Source: an uncultured Veillonella sp.
GTDB taxonomy: Bacteria; Bacillota; Negativicutes; Veillonellales; Veillonellaceae
DNA length: 7,161 bases
Direction of reading: 5' to 3'
NCBI GenBank assembly: GCA_934216375.1
Contig: CAKQBP010000066.1
Location: forward strand, 1-7,161
Under the pieces are notes generated by a model. It was not told the origin of the DNA and searched no databases. It worked only from the letters and a program-made list of their open reading frames with translations. Below are positions 1 to 6,784 of this stretch, piece by piece (the first letter of the stretch is position 1; each line of letters begins with the position of its first letter). The position numbers and the translations under genes are program-made.

Positions 1-1380
1 CCTGTGAGCGGTCAAGCAGCGACAGAAGACCAAATCCAAGCGGTAGATACTCGTGTGATGGCCGTAGAAGATAAGGTGGCAGACTTTGGCTGGATGGCGA
101 AGAGCAGTGCTACAGGCACCGGCCAAGCGACAGGCAATAATGCAGCGACTAAGGTTGGCGATAAAACGGAAGTAGAATTCCGTGCCGGTGACAACCTCAC
201 TATTGACCAAACAGGTACTACTTTCACGTATTCCTTGAATAAAAATATGACAGGCCTTGAAAGTGTGTCCGTAGGTGATGTAGCAAATGATAAGCCGGGC
301 GTTGTATTGAACGGTGCTGACGGCACTATGGGCGTACGCGGTAAAGATGGTGCGAATGCATCTATCACAGCGGCTAAAGGTGCTGACGGCTTGACAGGTA
401 CTGGTGCTGGTAAAGATCGTATCGTTTATGAAACGAAAGACGAAGCAGGCAATCCTGTAAAAGAAACCGTAGCGACTATGAATGATGGTTTACATTTCGC
501 TGGTGATAATGGGAATACAGTTATCGATAAGACCTTGAATGAAAAACTTGAAATCATTGGTGGTGCTGATGCAGCAAAATTGTCCGATAACAATATCGGT
601 GTTAATGCAAAAGACGGTAAGTTACAAGTACAATTAGCTAAAGATTTGAATGGTTTGTCTAGTGTGGAAGTGAAGGACGATAATGGTGCATCCACTGTTA
701 TGAAAGGTGACACTATTAAGAGCAAAGATGCAGCAGGAAATACTTCTGTTGTAAATGGCTCTGGCGTGACTATCACACCTGCTAATCCGCAAAATCCAAA
801 TGCTGGTACAGTGTCTTTAACTACTGAAGGCTTGAATAATGGCAACAATCAAATCAAGGGCGTTGCAGCTGGTACAGCAGATACAGATGCGGTTAACCTT
901 GGTCAATTGAAAAAATCTAATGCTCAGCTTGCTAATGCAATTGCTAATGTTGAATCCGAAACACAACGAGTAGGCGCTCATGCGGCGGCTATGTCAGCAT
1001 TGAAACCAATCCAATATGATCCATTAGAACCAACTCAAGTGATGGCTGGATATGGTAACTATCGTGGTAAGAGTGCAGCAGCATTAGGTCTTGCTCATTA
1101 TACTAATGAAGATACAATGTTCAACGTGGGTGTTTCCGTAGGTGGACGTCATAATATGATCAATGCCGGCTATACTCACAAATTTGGTAACAGCGATGCT
1201 AAAAAAGCTGTACCAGAACGTTACAAAGGCGGTCCAATCAGCTCCATTTATGTGATGCAGGATGAAATGACCTCTTTGAAACAAGAGAATAGTAGACAAA
1301 AAGAAGTATTGGATAAACAACAAGCTGAAATCGAATCGTTGAAAGCTATGGTTAATAGTTTACTAGCAACTAAAGGTTAA
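1..1380 (+). CDS. Trimeric autotransporter adhesin (YadA family), C-terminal part, 5'-truncated
   Basis: Surface adhesin whose three chains form a stalk and a shared outer-membrane barrel. The reading frame is open to the first base, so the gene begins upstream; the GTG at 4 is in frame but has no visible ribosome site and is probably internal. Counting that GTG as residue 1, residues 57-90 and 205-225 carry related beta-rich stalk repeats (AGDNLTI..FTYSLNKNMTGLESV and LQVQLAKDLNGLSSVEV). A Gly/Asp-rich segment lies at 107-136 (KDGANASITAAKGADGLTG). Residues 283-302 hold the neck motif ending DAVNLGQL. A short helix leads into the YadA anchor at about 325-395 (GAHAAAMSALKPI, then beta strands ending NAGYTHKFG). 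Unlike classical YadA, which ends at the last strand, about 63 residues follow; 411-455 look like a coiled coil. Veillonella is known to carry several such adhesins (Vta proteins) involved in aggregation and biofilm. Family assignment is firm; the ligand is unknown. Confidence 0.93.
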   Translation, partial: PVSGQAATEDQIQAVDTRVMAVEDKVADFGWMAKSSATGTGQATGNNAATKVGDKTEVEFRAGDNLTIDQTGTTFTYSLNKNMTGLESVSVGDVANDKPGVVLNGADGTMGVRGKDGANASITAAKGADGLTGTGAGKDRIVYETKDEAGNPVKETVATMNDGLHFAGDNGNTVIDKTLNEKLEIIGGADAAKLSDNNIGVNAKDGKLQVQLAKDLNGLSSVEVKDDNGASTVMKGDTIKSKDAAGNTSVVNGSGVTITPANPQNPNAGTVSLTTEGLNNGNNQIKGVAAGTADTDAVNLGQLKKSNAQLANAIANVESETQRVGAHAAAMSALKPIQYDPLEPTQVMAGYGNYRGKSAAALGLAHYTNEDTMFNVGVSVGGRHNMINAGYTHKFGNSDAKKAVPERYKGGPISSIYVMQDEMTSLKQENSRQKEVLDKQQAEIESLKAMVNSLLATKG

Positions 1381-1451
1381 TAACTAAATATAGTAATTGA
1401 AACGATAATTTCGCTATAGCATTCTTGTAGTGTTAGCCAATGTCGTCAAGG

Positions 1452-1512
1452 AAAAAGGTTCCGTAGGAAGTTGATGGCCGATAAGCCTCAACTGAAATAC
1501 GGAACCTTTTTT
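1452..1512 (+). terminator. Long compound hairpin, probable bidirectional terminator
   Basis: Bases 1452-1465 (AAAAAGGTTCCGTA) pair perfectly with 1498-1511. Inside, 1469-1474 (AGTTGA) pairs with 1488-1493 and 1476-1478 (GGC) with 1485-1487, leaving a six-base loop and a small internal loop. The downstream arm ends in six T and the upstream arm begins with five A, so it could end transcription from both sides. It lies 71 bases after the adhesin stop. It is longer and more branched than most intrinsic terminators, so a processed small RNA or a repeated palindromic element is also possible. Confidence 0.72.
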
Positions 1513-1557
1513 GTTTTAGCTGTAGTGTCCCTTTATAAGACAACTAATATTTATGTG

Positions 1558-1566
1558 TGATATAAT
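1558..1566 (+). promoter_or_regulatory. Extended -10 promoter for the HsdR_N-type nuclease gene
   Basis: TGATATAAT is a full match to the extended -10 form TGnTATAAT. No good -35 is seen at the usual distance, which is common for extended -10 promoters. Transcription would start near 1573, giving a leader of about 50 bases. It sits directly after the hairpin at 1452-1512, so the next gene would be transcribed independently of the adhesin. Confidence 0.5.
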
Positions 1567-1621
1567 ATTGAAAATGAAAAAATGATGAATTTCGAACAGC
1601 TGTTATAAGGGGATTTATATT

Positions 1622-2812
1622 GTGGAGAATATAGAAAAGATATTTAAAAGTATCAGATTACAGAAATATAAACCGGGAGGAACATCCTTTGCTGATCCTA
1701 TACGAAATATATTTGTCCAATGCACACCAGAAGAGGTGGTACGGCAAAAAACAATTCATTTTTTACAGAGCGACCTAGGAGTGCCACTTGAGAGGATTAG
1801 CGTTGAAGAGTCTATGGCTCATGTTAAACGAGGAGCACGAGGTAGAGCGGATATCGTTGTTTATCGGGATGACAAGAAAAAAGACGCGCTTTTAGTGATT
1901 GAATGTAAGGCGCCTGAAGTGGATGTGTCCTGTTATATAGTACGTGAGCAGTCAGAAAGGTATCAGAAAATTCTAGGTGCTAATTACTGTATGTTAATTA
2001 ATGGACGCCAGATTATGATGTATAAATATAATGATGGATTAGCAATAGAGCTTGATGGCATCCCTTCATATATAGAGCTTTTAAACAATAAAGTAGAGTA
2101 TACTAAATTATTGCAAGTAAAACCATATAGCTATCTTGATATCAAATCCAAAAATATTCAACGTGCATTTGTAAAAGAGCATTATATAGGTGATTTTACT
2201 CCAAATGATATAAAATCATTTGTACTTAATTTTTTGAATTTAATTCTACTTAAGTCTTTTATTAGTATTGAAGATTTGATGAGAATAGGCGTATCAGAGG
2301 ATTTTGGTATAAAACGGACTCGATTTGGTAATAGTGCTGGTTATAACTATCAAGAGTTGACTCGTTTGTTCATCGCAAAAGATAATAAAGGAAAAGATAT
2401 AATTTGTGGGCTTAGTATGATTGGGGATTATAATACACAATTGAATATATCCATAACAAATAAGAAAAAAGGATATCATTCTTTACAATTAAACATGGAT
2501 AAATTTTGTGAATATGATTCCGCTACAAATATGATAACAGTTACACATAATGGAGCATTATCCTTTGGTAGAGGTGGATCTATGAGCCATAAAGTTGTTA
2601 TTGATTATATACAAGAGAAAGCACCAGACTTAATTCAAAATGATAAAGTAAATCTTGGAACAATAGATAATTCTAGATTGTTAGAATGGGGTAATACAGA
2701 TGTGCAAAATTTTATAAGAAATTTATTACGTTATGCTATTCTTAGGGACGAAATACGAGTTAAACATAAAAAACGGAAACGTTCTAAGAAGAAACGATTA
2801 GATAATTATTAA
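1622..2812 (+). CDS. Stand-alone HsdR N-terminal-type (PD-(D/E)XK) nuclease-like protein
   Basis: A 396-residue protein whose first ~155 residues resemble the nuclease domain at the N-terminus of type I restriction subunit HsdR. Visible motifs: PEEVVRQ at 36-42 (conserved E and R), GRADIVVY at 74-81 (metal-binding D77), LLVIECKAP at 90-98 (E94 and K96 of the D...ExK core), and QSERY at 110-114, matching the QxxxY motif of HsdR/RecB-type nucleases. The core therefore looks catalytically intact. Residues about 160-380 match no domain I recognise; I see no Walker motifs, so the helicase motor of true HsdR is absent. The tail at 381-392 is strongly basic (KHKKRKRSKKKR), suggesting nucleic-acid contact. 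GTG start at 1622 is chosen because AAGGGGA (1607-1613) lies nine bases upstream. The gene is rich in A/T and in ATA and AGA codons compared with its neighbours, hinting at acquisition or low expression. No hsdM or hsdS is nearby. DNA defence is an inference. Confidence 0.82.
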   Translation: MENIEKIFKSIRLQKYKPGGTSFADPIRNIFVQCTPEEVVRQKTIHFLQSDLGVPLERISVEESMAHVKRGARGRADIVVYRDDKKKDALLVIECKAPEVDVSCYIVREQSERYQKILGANYCMLINGRQIMMYKYNDGLAIELDGIPSYIELLNNKVEYTKLLQVKPYSYLDIKSKNIQRAFVKEHYIGDFTPNDIKSFVLNFLNLILLKSFISIEDLMRIGVSEDFGIKRTRFGNSAGYNYQELTRLFIAKDNKGKDIICGLSMIGDYNTQLNISITNKKKGYHSLQLNMDKFCEYDSATNMITVTHNGALSFGRGGSMSHKVVIDYIQEKAPDLIQNDKVNLGTIDNSRLLEWGNTDVQNFIRNLLRYAILRDEIRVKHKKRKRSKKKRLDNY

Positions 2813-2829
2813 ATTTAGTAGGATTGATT

Positions 2830-2878
2830 AAGTTTGTAATATAATGTAAAAAGATTACATTGTATTACAAACTTTTTT
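2830..2878 (+). terminator. Intrinsic terminator after the nuclease gene
   Basis: A 20-bp stem pairs 2830-2849 with 2855-2874, with a single G-U pair (2842/2862) and a five-base loop (AAAGA). The stem runs into T2873-2878. It begins 17 bases after the stop codon, and separates the nuclease gene from clpL. Confidence 0.87.
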
Positions 2879-2921
2879 GTTGTTAGAATATAAAGTCAGA
2901 AATATTTTAAGAATTTATCTT

Positions 2922-2945
2922 TTGACTTATTGACTTTTTGACTTT
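2922..2945 (+). repeat. Three tandem TTGACTTW octamers, candidate clpL operator
   Basis: Three head-to-tail octamers occur without gaps: TTGACTTA (2922-2929), TTGACTTT (2930-2937) and TTGACTTT (2938-2945). An inverted copy of the core, AAAGTCA, lies at 2892-2898. They end ten bases before the TATAAT at 2956. On the other strand each half-site reads AGTCAA, close to the AGTCAAA/GGTCAAA half-site of the class III heat-shock repressor CtsR, but the 8-base period differs from the 10-base period of a normal CtsR box. It may be a CtsR variant site, a site for another regulator, or repeated -35 elements. Confidence 0.55.
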
Positions 2946-2955
2946 TAAGAGTTAT

Positions 2956-2961
2956 TATAAT
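2956..2961 (+). promoter_or_regulatory. Probable clpL -10 box
   Basis: A perfect TATAAT stands 78 bases before the clpL start codon. The nearest TTGACT copies give spacers of 12 (from 2938-2943) or 20 (from 2930-2935) bases, neither near the preferred 17, so the -35 is unclear and the promoter may be weak or activator-dependent. The leader after it contains a small hairpin, GGGT (2968-2971) with ACCC (2978-2981). Confidence 0.45.
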
Positions 2962-3039
2962 GCCATAGGGTAAATAAACCCAGTAAAAATAATATTAGTC
3001 AAATAGTTAAACTCTATGATGTATGAGGGGGTAAAATAT

Positions 3040-5193
3040 ATGAACAACAACTTTAACAACTTTGGTAATGAATTTTCTAGCATGAATGATTTGTTTAATC
3101 AATTGATGGGTAATATGGGGGGGTATTCCACAGAACGACGTAGTTATAAGATTAATGGTCGCGAAGTAACTCCAGAAGAATTTGCGTTTTATCGTCAAAC
3201 TGGTCGATTACCATCTAATGAGGAAATGCAAGCTGCTCAAGCTGCGCAACAAGGTAAAATTAAACAAGATGGCATCCTTGCTCGTTTGGGGACAAACTTA
3301 ACTCAACAAGCTCGTGATGGTAAACTCGATCCTGTAATTGGTCGAAATAAAGAAATCCAAGAAACAGCAGAAATCTTAGCACGTCGTACTAAAAATAATC
3401 CTGTACTTGTAGGTGATGCTGGTGTTGGTAAAACTGCAGTAGTAGAAGGTTTGGCACAAGCTATTGTAAATGGTGATGTTCCAGCAGCTATTAAAAATAA
3501 AGAAATCATTTCTATCGATATTTCCGGTTTGGAAGCTGGTACTCAATATCGTGGTTCCTTCGAAGAAAACATTCAAAACCTTATTAAAGAGGTAAAAGCC
3601 GCAGGCAATATTATCTTGTTCTTCGATGAAATTCACCAAATTTTGGGTGCTGGGTCCACAGGTGATGGTCAAGGATCTAAAGGCTTGGCAGATATCTTGA
3701 AGCCTGCTTTGTCCCGTGGTGAAATGACAGTTATCGGTGCTACAACACAAGATGAATACCGTAACACAATCATGAAAAACGCAGCTCTTGCTCGCCGTTT
3801 CAATGAAGTTAAGGTCAATGCACCATCTGCAGAAGATACTTTCAAAATCTTACAAGGCATTCGTCCATTGTACGAAGCGCATCATAACATTGAATTGCCA
3901 GATGCGGTGTTGAAAGCCGCTGTAGATTATTCCGTACAGTATATTCCACAACGTAGCTTGCCAGATAAAGCTATTGATTTAATTGATGTAACAGCAGCTC
4001 ATTTGGCATCTCAACATCCTGTAACAGATATTAAAACATTGGAAGCAGATATTGCTGATGCTAAAGCAAAACAAGAGGAATATGCTCAAAAAGAAGACTA
4101 TGAATCTGCGATTAATGAAAAAATGCGTATTCAAAAGTTACAAGCAGAGCTTGATAACCATACAGAAAATCAAAAGGTGGTAGCTCAAGTAAACGACGTA
4201 GCAGAAGCCGTTGAAAGAATGACTGGTATTCCTGTATCTCAAATGGGTGCATCCGATATCGAGCGCTTGAAAGACATGAAATCTCGTTTAGAAGCTCATG
4301 TAATTGGTCAAGATAAAGCCGTAGAAGCTGTATCTAAAGCAATTCGTCGTAACCGCGCAGGCTTTGATGAAGGCAACCGCCCAATCGGTAGCTTCTTATT
4401 CGTAGGTCCTACAGGTGTTGGTAAGACAGAATTAGCTAAACAATTAGCTCTAGATATGTTCGGTAACAAAGATGCAATCATTCGTTTGGATATGTCCGAA
4501 TACAGTGATCGCACAGCCGTATCTAAATTAATTGGTGCTACAGCTGGTTATGTTGGTTACGAAGATAACTCTAACACATTGACTGAACGCGTACGTCGTA
4601 ATCCTTATTCCATCGTATTATTCGATGAAATCGAAAAAGCAGATCCTCAAGTTATTACATTACTTCTTCAAGTATTGGATGATGGTCGCTTAACAGATGG
4701 TCAAGGTAACACAGTAAACTTTAAAAATACTGTTATCATCGCTACATCCAATGCAGGTTTCGGTTATGGTAGTGACAATGATGATGAAAATAAAGTAGAT
4801 GTAATGGAACGCATCGCTCCATTCTTCCGTCCAGAGTTCTTGAACCGTTTCAACGCAGTTATCGAGTTCAATCAATTGAGCAAAGAAGATTTGAAAAAAA
4901 TTGTAGATTTGATGCTCGATCAAGTGAATAAAACTTTAGCTAAAAAAGACATCACTCTTGATGTAACAGATGCAGCTAAAGAATTGTTGATGGAACAAGG
5001 GTATGACAAAACTATGGGCGCTCGTCCATTACGTCGTGTTATCGAATCTGAAATCCGCGATAATGTAACTGACTTCTACTTGGATCACATCGATGCTAAA
5101 CACTTGCTTGCAGATGTTAAGGATGGGCATATTGTAATCTCTGAAAAAGCAGATTCCGATGATAGTAAAGACCAAGATAAGGCTGAGAAATAA
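3040..5193 (+). CDS. clpL: ClpL, Hsp100 AAA+ protein disaggregase
   Basis: An ATP-driven cytoplasmic ring chaperone that threads aggregated or heat-damaged proteins through its pore. In the family, ClpL works without ClpP and gives heat and acid tolerance. I chose ATG 3040 (717 residues) because GAGGGGG (3025-3031) sits eight bases upstream; the in-frame ATGs at 3016 and 3019 have no such site. The N-terminus is the short Asn/Phe-rich ClpL type (MNNNFNNF, then DLFNQLMG), followed by [10 protein letters not shown] at 39-48, instead of the double Clp_N domain of ClpB/ClpC. First AAA module: Walker A GDAGVGKT 125-132, Walker B LFFDEIH 193-199, arginine finger in ALARRF 249-254. Middle coiled coil with a UVR-like motif at about 341-371. 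Second module: Walker A GPTGVGKT 456-463, Walker B around LFDEIE 527-532, sensor 2 GARPLRR 660-666. The tail (705-717) is charged. All ATPase motifs are intact. A G7 run lies at codons 26-28. Length matches ClpL (~700). Confidence 0.95.
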   Translation: MNNNFNNFGNEFSSMNDLFNQLMGNMGGYSTERRSYKINGREVTPEEFAFYRQTGRLPSNEEMQAAQAAQQGKIKQDGILARLGTNLTQQARDGKLDPVIGRNKEIQETAEILARRTKNNPVLVGDAGVGKTAVVEGLAQAIVNGDVPAAIKNKEIISIDISGLEAGTQYRGSFEENIQNLIKEVKAAGNIILFFDEIHQILGAGSTGDGQGSKGLADILKPALSRGEMTVIGATTQDEYRNTIMKNAALARRFNEVKVNAPSAEDTFKILQGIRPLYEAHHNIELPDAVLKAAVDYSVQYIPQRSLPDKAIDLIDVTAAHLASQHPVTDIKTLEADIADAKAKQEEYAQKEDYESAINEKMRIQKLQAELDNHTENQKVVAQVNDVAEAVERMTGIPVSQMGASDIERLKDMKSRLEAHVIGQDKAVEAVSKAIRRNRAGFDEGNRPIGSFLFVGPTGVGKTELAKQLALDMFGNKDAIIRLDMSEYSDRTAVSKLIGATAGYVGYEDNSNTLTERVRRNPYSIVLFDEIEKADPQVITLLLQVLDDGRLTDGQGNTVNFKNTVIIATSNAGFGYGSDNDDENKVDVMERIAPFFRPEFLNRFNAVIEFNQLSKEDLKKIVDLMLDQVNKTLAKKDITLDVTDAAKELLMEQGYDKTMGARPLRRVIESEIRDNVTDFYLDHIDAKHLLADVKDGHIVISEKADSDDSKDQDKAEK

Positions 5194-5224
5194 ACAATAG
5201 ATGTATAAGTGTCAGAATAATCAT

Positions 5225-5252
5225 TTGACAAATCTGAATAAAGTAGTAATAT
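5225..5252 (+). promoter_or_regulatory. Probable promoter of the thiC leader
   Basis: A consensus -35 TTGACA (5225-5230) is followed after 16 bases by TAATAT (5247-5252), a four-of-six match to the -10. Transcription would begin about 5259, some 15 bases before the first stem of the TPP riboswitch, which is where such a leader should start. I see no convincing terminator between the clpL stop (5193) and this point, so some read-through from clpL is possible. Confidence 0.5.
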
Positions 5253-5273
5253 TAATAGCATAATTATATAGTG

Positions 5274-5368
5274 AGTATGCAAGGGAGCCTATTATATAGG
5301 CTGAGAAAGGGCTGCGAGCACCTGACCTTTATACCTGATCGGGATCATGCCCGCGTAGGAAGCACGCT
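5274..5368 (+). ncRNA. TPP (THI-box) riboswitch
   Basis: Leader RNA that binds thiamine pyrophosphate. The conserved blocks are in order: GGGAGCC (5283-5289), GGCTGAGA (5299-5306), ACCTGATCGGGAT (5333-5345) and GCCCGCGTAGGAA (5349-5361). The P3-type hairpin pairs GCCTAT (5287-5292) with ATAGGC (5296-5301). The closing P1 stem pairs AGT and TGC (5274-5280) with GCA and GCT (5362-5368), with one mismatch. An intrinsic terminator follows at 5379-5413 and thiC is the next gene, so TPP should reduce thiC transcription. A possible antiterminator is TGATCG (5336-5341) pairing with CGATCA (5387-5392), or CCCG (5350-5353) with CGGG (5380-5383); I cannot decide between them. Confidence 0.95.
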
Positions 5369-5378
5369 AATACTTAAT

Positions 5379-5413
5379 ACGGGTATCGATCATTTTGTTC
5401 GATACCCGTTTTT
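5379..5413 (+). terminator. Riboswitch-controlled terminator upstream of thiC
   Basis: ACGGGTATCGA (5379-5389) pairs perfectly with TCGATACCCGT (5399-5409) across a nine-base loop, and the 3' arm runs into five T (5409-5413). Its position 10 bases after the TPP aptamer and 43 before the thiC start marks it as the expression platform: it should form when TPP is bound. Confidence 0.9.
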
Positions 5414-5456
5414 GCATACCTAACTATATATGTCTTTTATATAGGAGGATGTAAAA

Positions 5457-6761
5457 ATGTTTATGACACAATTGGAATCGGCTGTAGCTGGCGTAGTTAC
5501 GAAGGAAATGAAAGTAGTCGCGGAAAAAGAACGTATGGATGAAGAGGTGTTACGTTCCCTAGTGGCAGCAGGAAAGGTTGTTATCCCTTGTAACAAGCAG
5601 CATACTAGCATTTCGCCTGAGGGAATTGGTAAGCGTTTAAGAACAAAAGTCAATGTTAATTTAGGTACATCGAAAGACGTTACTGATTATGATAGTGAAA
5701 TTGAAAAGGTTAATCGAGCCATTCGACTTGGAGCAGAGTCGATTATGGACCTTTCCACTCATGGTGACACTCGTATTTTTAGACGTAAATTAATCGAGAC
5801 ATCGCCAGTAATGATTGGTACGGTACCTATCTATGACAGTGTCATCCATCATCAAAAAGATTTGGGCGAATTAACCGCTCAAGACTTCTTGGATACTATC
5901 CGATTACACGCACAAGATGGTGTAGATTTTATTACTATTCACAGCGGTATTACAAGAAAAACAATAGATCAAATTAAGAATCATAAACGGATGCTTAATA
6001 TTGTTAGCCGCGGAGGAAGCTTGGTGTTTGCATGGATGAGCATGACAGGCCATGAAAATCCATTCTATGAATACTTTGATGAAATCTTAAAGATTTGCAA
6101 AGAATATGATGTTACTTTGTCTTTAGGTGATGCTTGTCGTCCAGGTTGCTTGGCGGATGCAACTGATGTGTGCCAAATTGAAGAGCTTGTAAGGCTTGGT
6201 GAATTGGCAAAACGAGCGAAACAATATGGTGTACAAGCTATGATTGAAGGACCTGGGCATGTACCTTTACATCAAATACAAATGAATATGGAAGTTCAAG
6301 AATCTTTATGTGATGGAGCGCCATTCTATGTATTGGGACCGCTCGTCACAGATATTGCTCCAGGCTATGACCATATTACGGCTGCTATTGGTGGCGCTGT
6401 AGCGGGTATGCATGGTGCGTCCTTCTTATGCTACGTTACACCAGCGGAACATTTAGCCTTACCAAATGCAGATGATGTAAAAGATGGAATTATGGCTTTC
6501 AAAATAGCGGCGCATGCTGCAGATATTGCTCGTGGTATTTCTAATGCAAGAGATATAGATGACACCATGGCTAAGGCACGTCAAGTTCTCGACTGGGAGG
6601 CACAATATGCTTGTGCCATTGATCCTGAACGGGCTCGTTCTATTCGTGAAAGTAGAGCACCGAAGGAAGACCATAGTGAAACCTGTTCGATGTGTGGCAA
6701 GTTTTGTGCTGTACGTAGTATGAATAAAGCTTTACAAGAAGAATATATTGATATTTTATAA
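5457..6761 (+). CDS. thiC: Phosphomethylpyrimidine synthase ThiC
   Basis: Radical-SAM enzyme that rearranges the purine intermediate AIR into HMP-P, the pyrimidine half of thiamine; cytoplasmic, needs a [4Fe-4S] cluster. The 434-residue length is that of the short ThiC found in many anaerobes, without the long N-terminal domain of E. coli ThiC (~630). Conserved blocks: NVNLGTS 66-72, MDLSTHGD 97-104, GTVPIYD 121-127, IHSGITR 161-167, SRGGS 184-188, SLGDACRPG 222-230, EGPGHVP 264-270, GPLVTDIAPGYDHI 294-307, then GGAVAGMHG and CYVTPAEH. The cluster cysteines are C410, C413 and C417, spaced CX2CX3C. ATG 5457 is preceded by a strong AGGAGGA (5443-5449) at seven bases; the ATG at 5463 would be too far. 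Controlled by the TPP riboswitch just upstream and followed after 23 bases by a ThiS-like gene, probably in the same transcript. Nothing looks broken. Confidence 0.97.
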   Translation: MFMTQLESAVAGVVTKEMKVVAEKERMDEEVLRSLVAAGKVVIPCNKQHTSISPEGIGKRLRTKVNVNLGTSKDVTDYDSEIEKVNRAIRLGAESIMDLSTHGDTRIFRRKLIETSPVMIGTVPIYDSVIHHQKDLGELTAQDFLDTIRLHAQDGVDFITIHSGITRKTIDQIKNHKRMLNIVSRGGSLVFAWMSMTGHENPFYEYFDEILKICKEYDVTLSLGDACRPGCLADATDVCQIEELVRLGELAKRAKQYGVQAMIEGPGHVPLHQIQMNMEVQESLCDGAPFYVLGPLVTDIAPGYDHITAAIGGAVAGMHGASFLCYVTPAEHLALPNADDVKDGIMAFKIAAHAADIARGISNARDIDDTMAKARQVLDWEAQYACAIDPERARSIRESRAPKEDHSETCSMCGKFCAVRSMNKALQEEYIDIL

Positions 6762-6784
6762 GCTTTTTCATATGGGAGGTCATT

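Noticed and set aside
12..848. Two minus-strand open frames (12-368 and 426-848) under the adhesin
   Set aside because: They are the antisense of a clearly recognised coding frame, are low-complexity, and show no ribosome site or known motif.
2921..2943. Canonical CtsR box before clpL
   Set aside because: The two full TTTGACT half-sites (2921-2927 and 2937-2943) are 16 bases apart and the octamers 8 apart, not the 10 of a standard CtsR box. No CIRCE inverted repeat was seen either.
3016..3039. In-frame upstream ATGs that would lengthen ClpL by eight residues
   Set aside because: No ribosome site precedes 3016 or 3019, whereas GAGGGGG lies at the right distance before ATG 3040, and the protein from 3040 begins MNNNFNNF as in known ClpL.
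3376..3750. A 124-residue minus-strand open frame inside clpL
   Set aside because: It lies across conserved AAA+ coding sequence and its product resembles nothing; it is a shadow of the clpL codon pattern.
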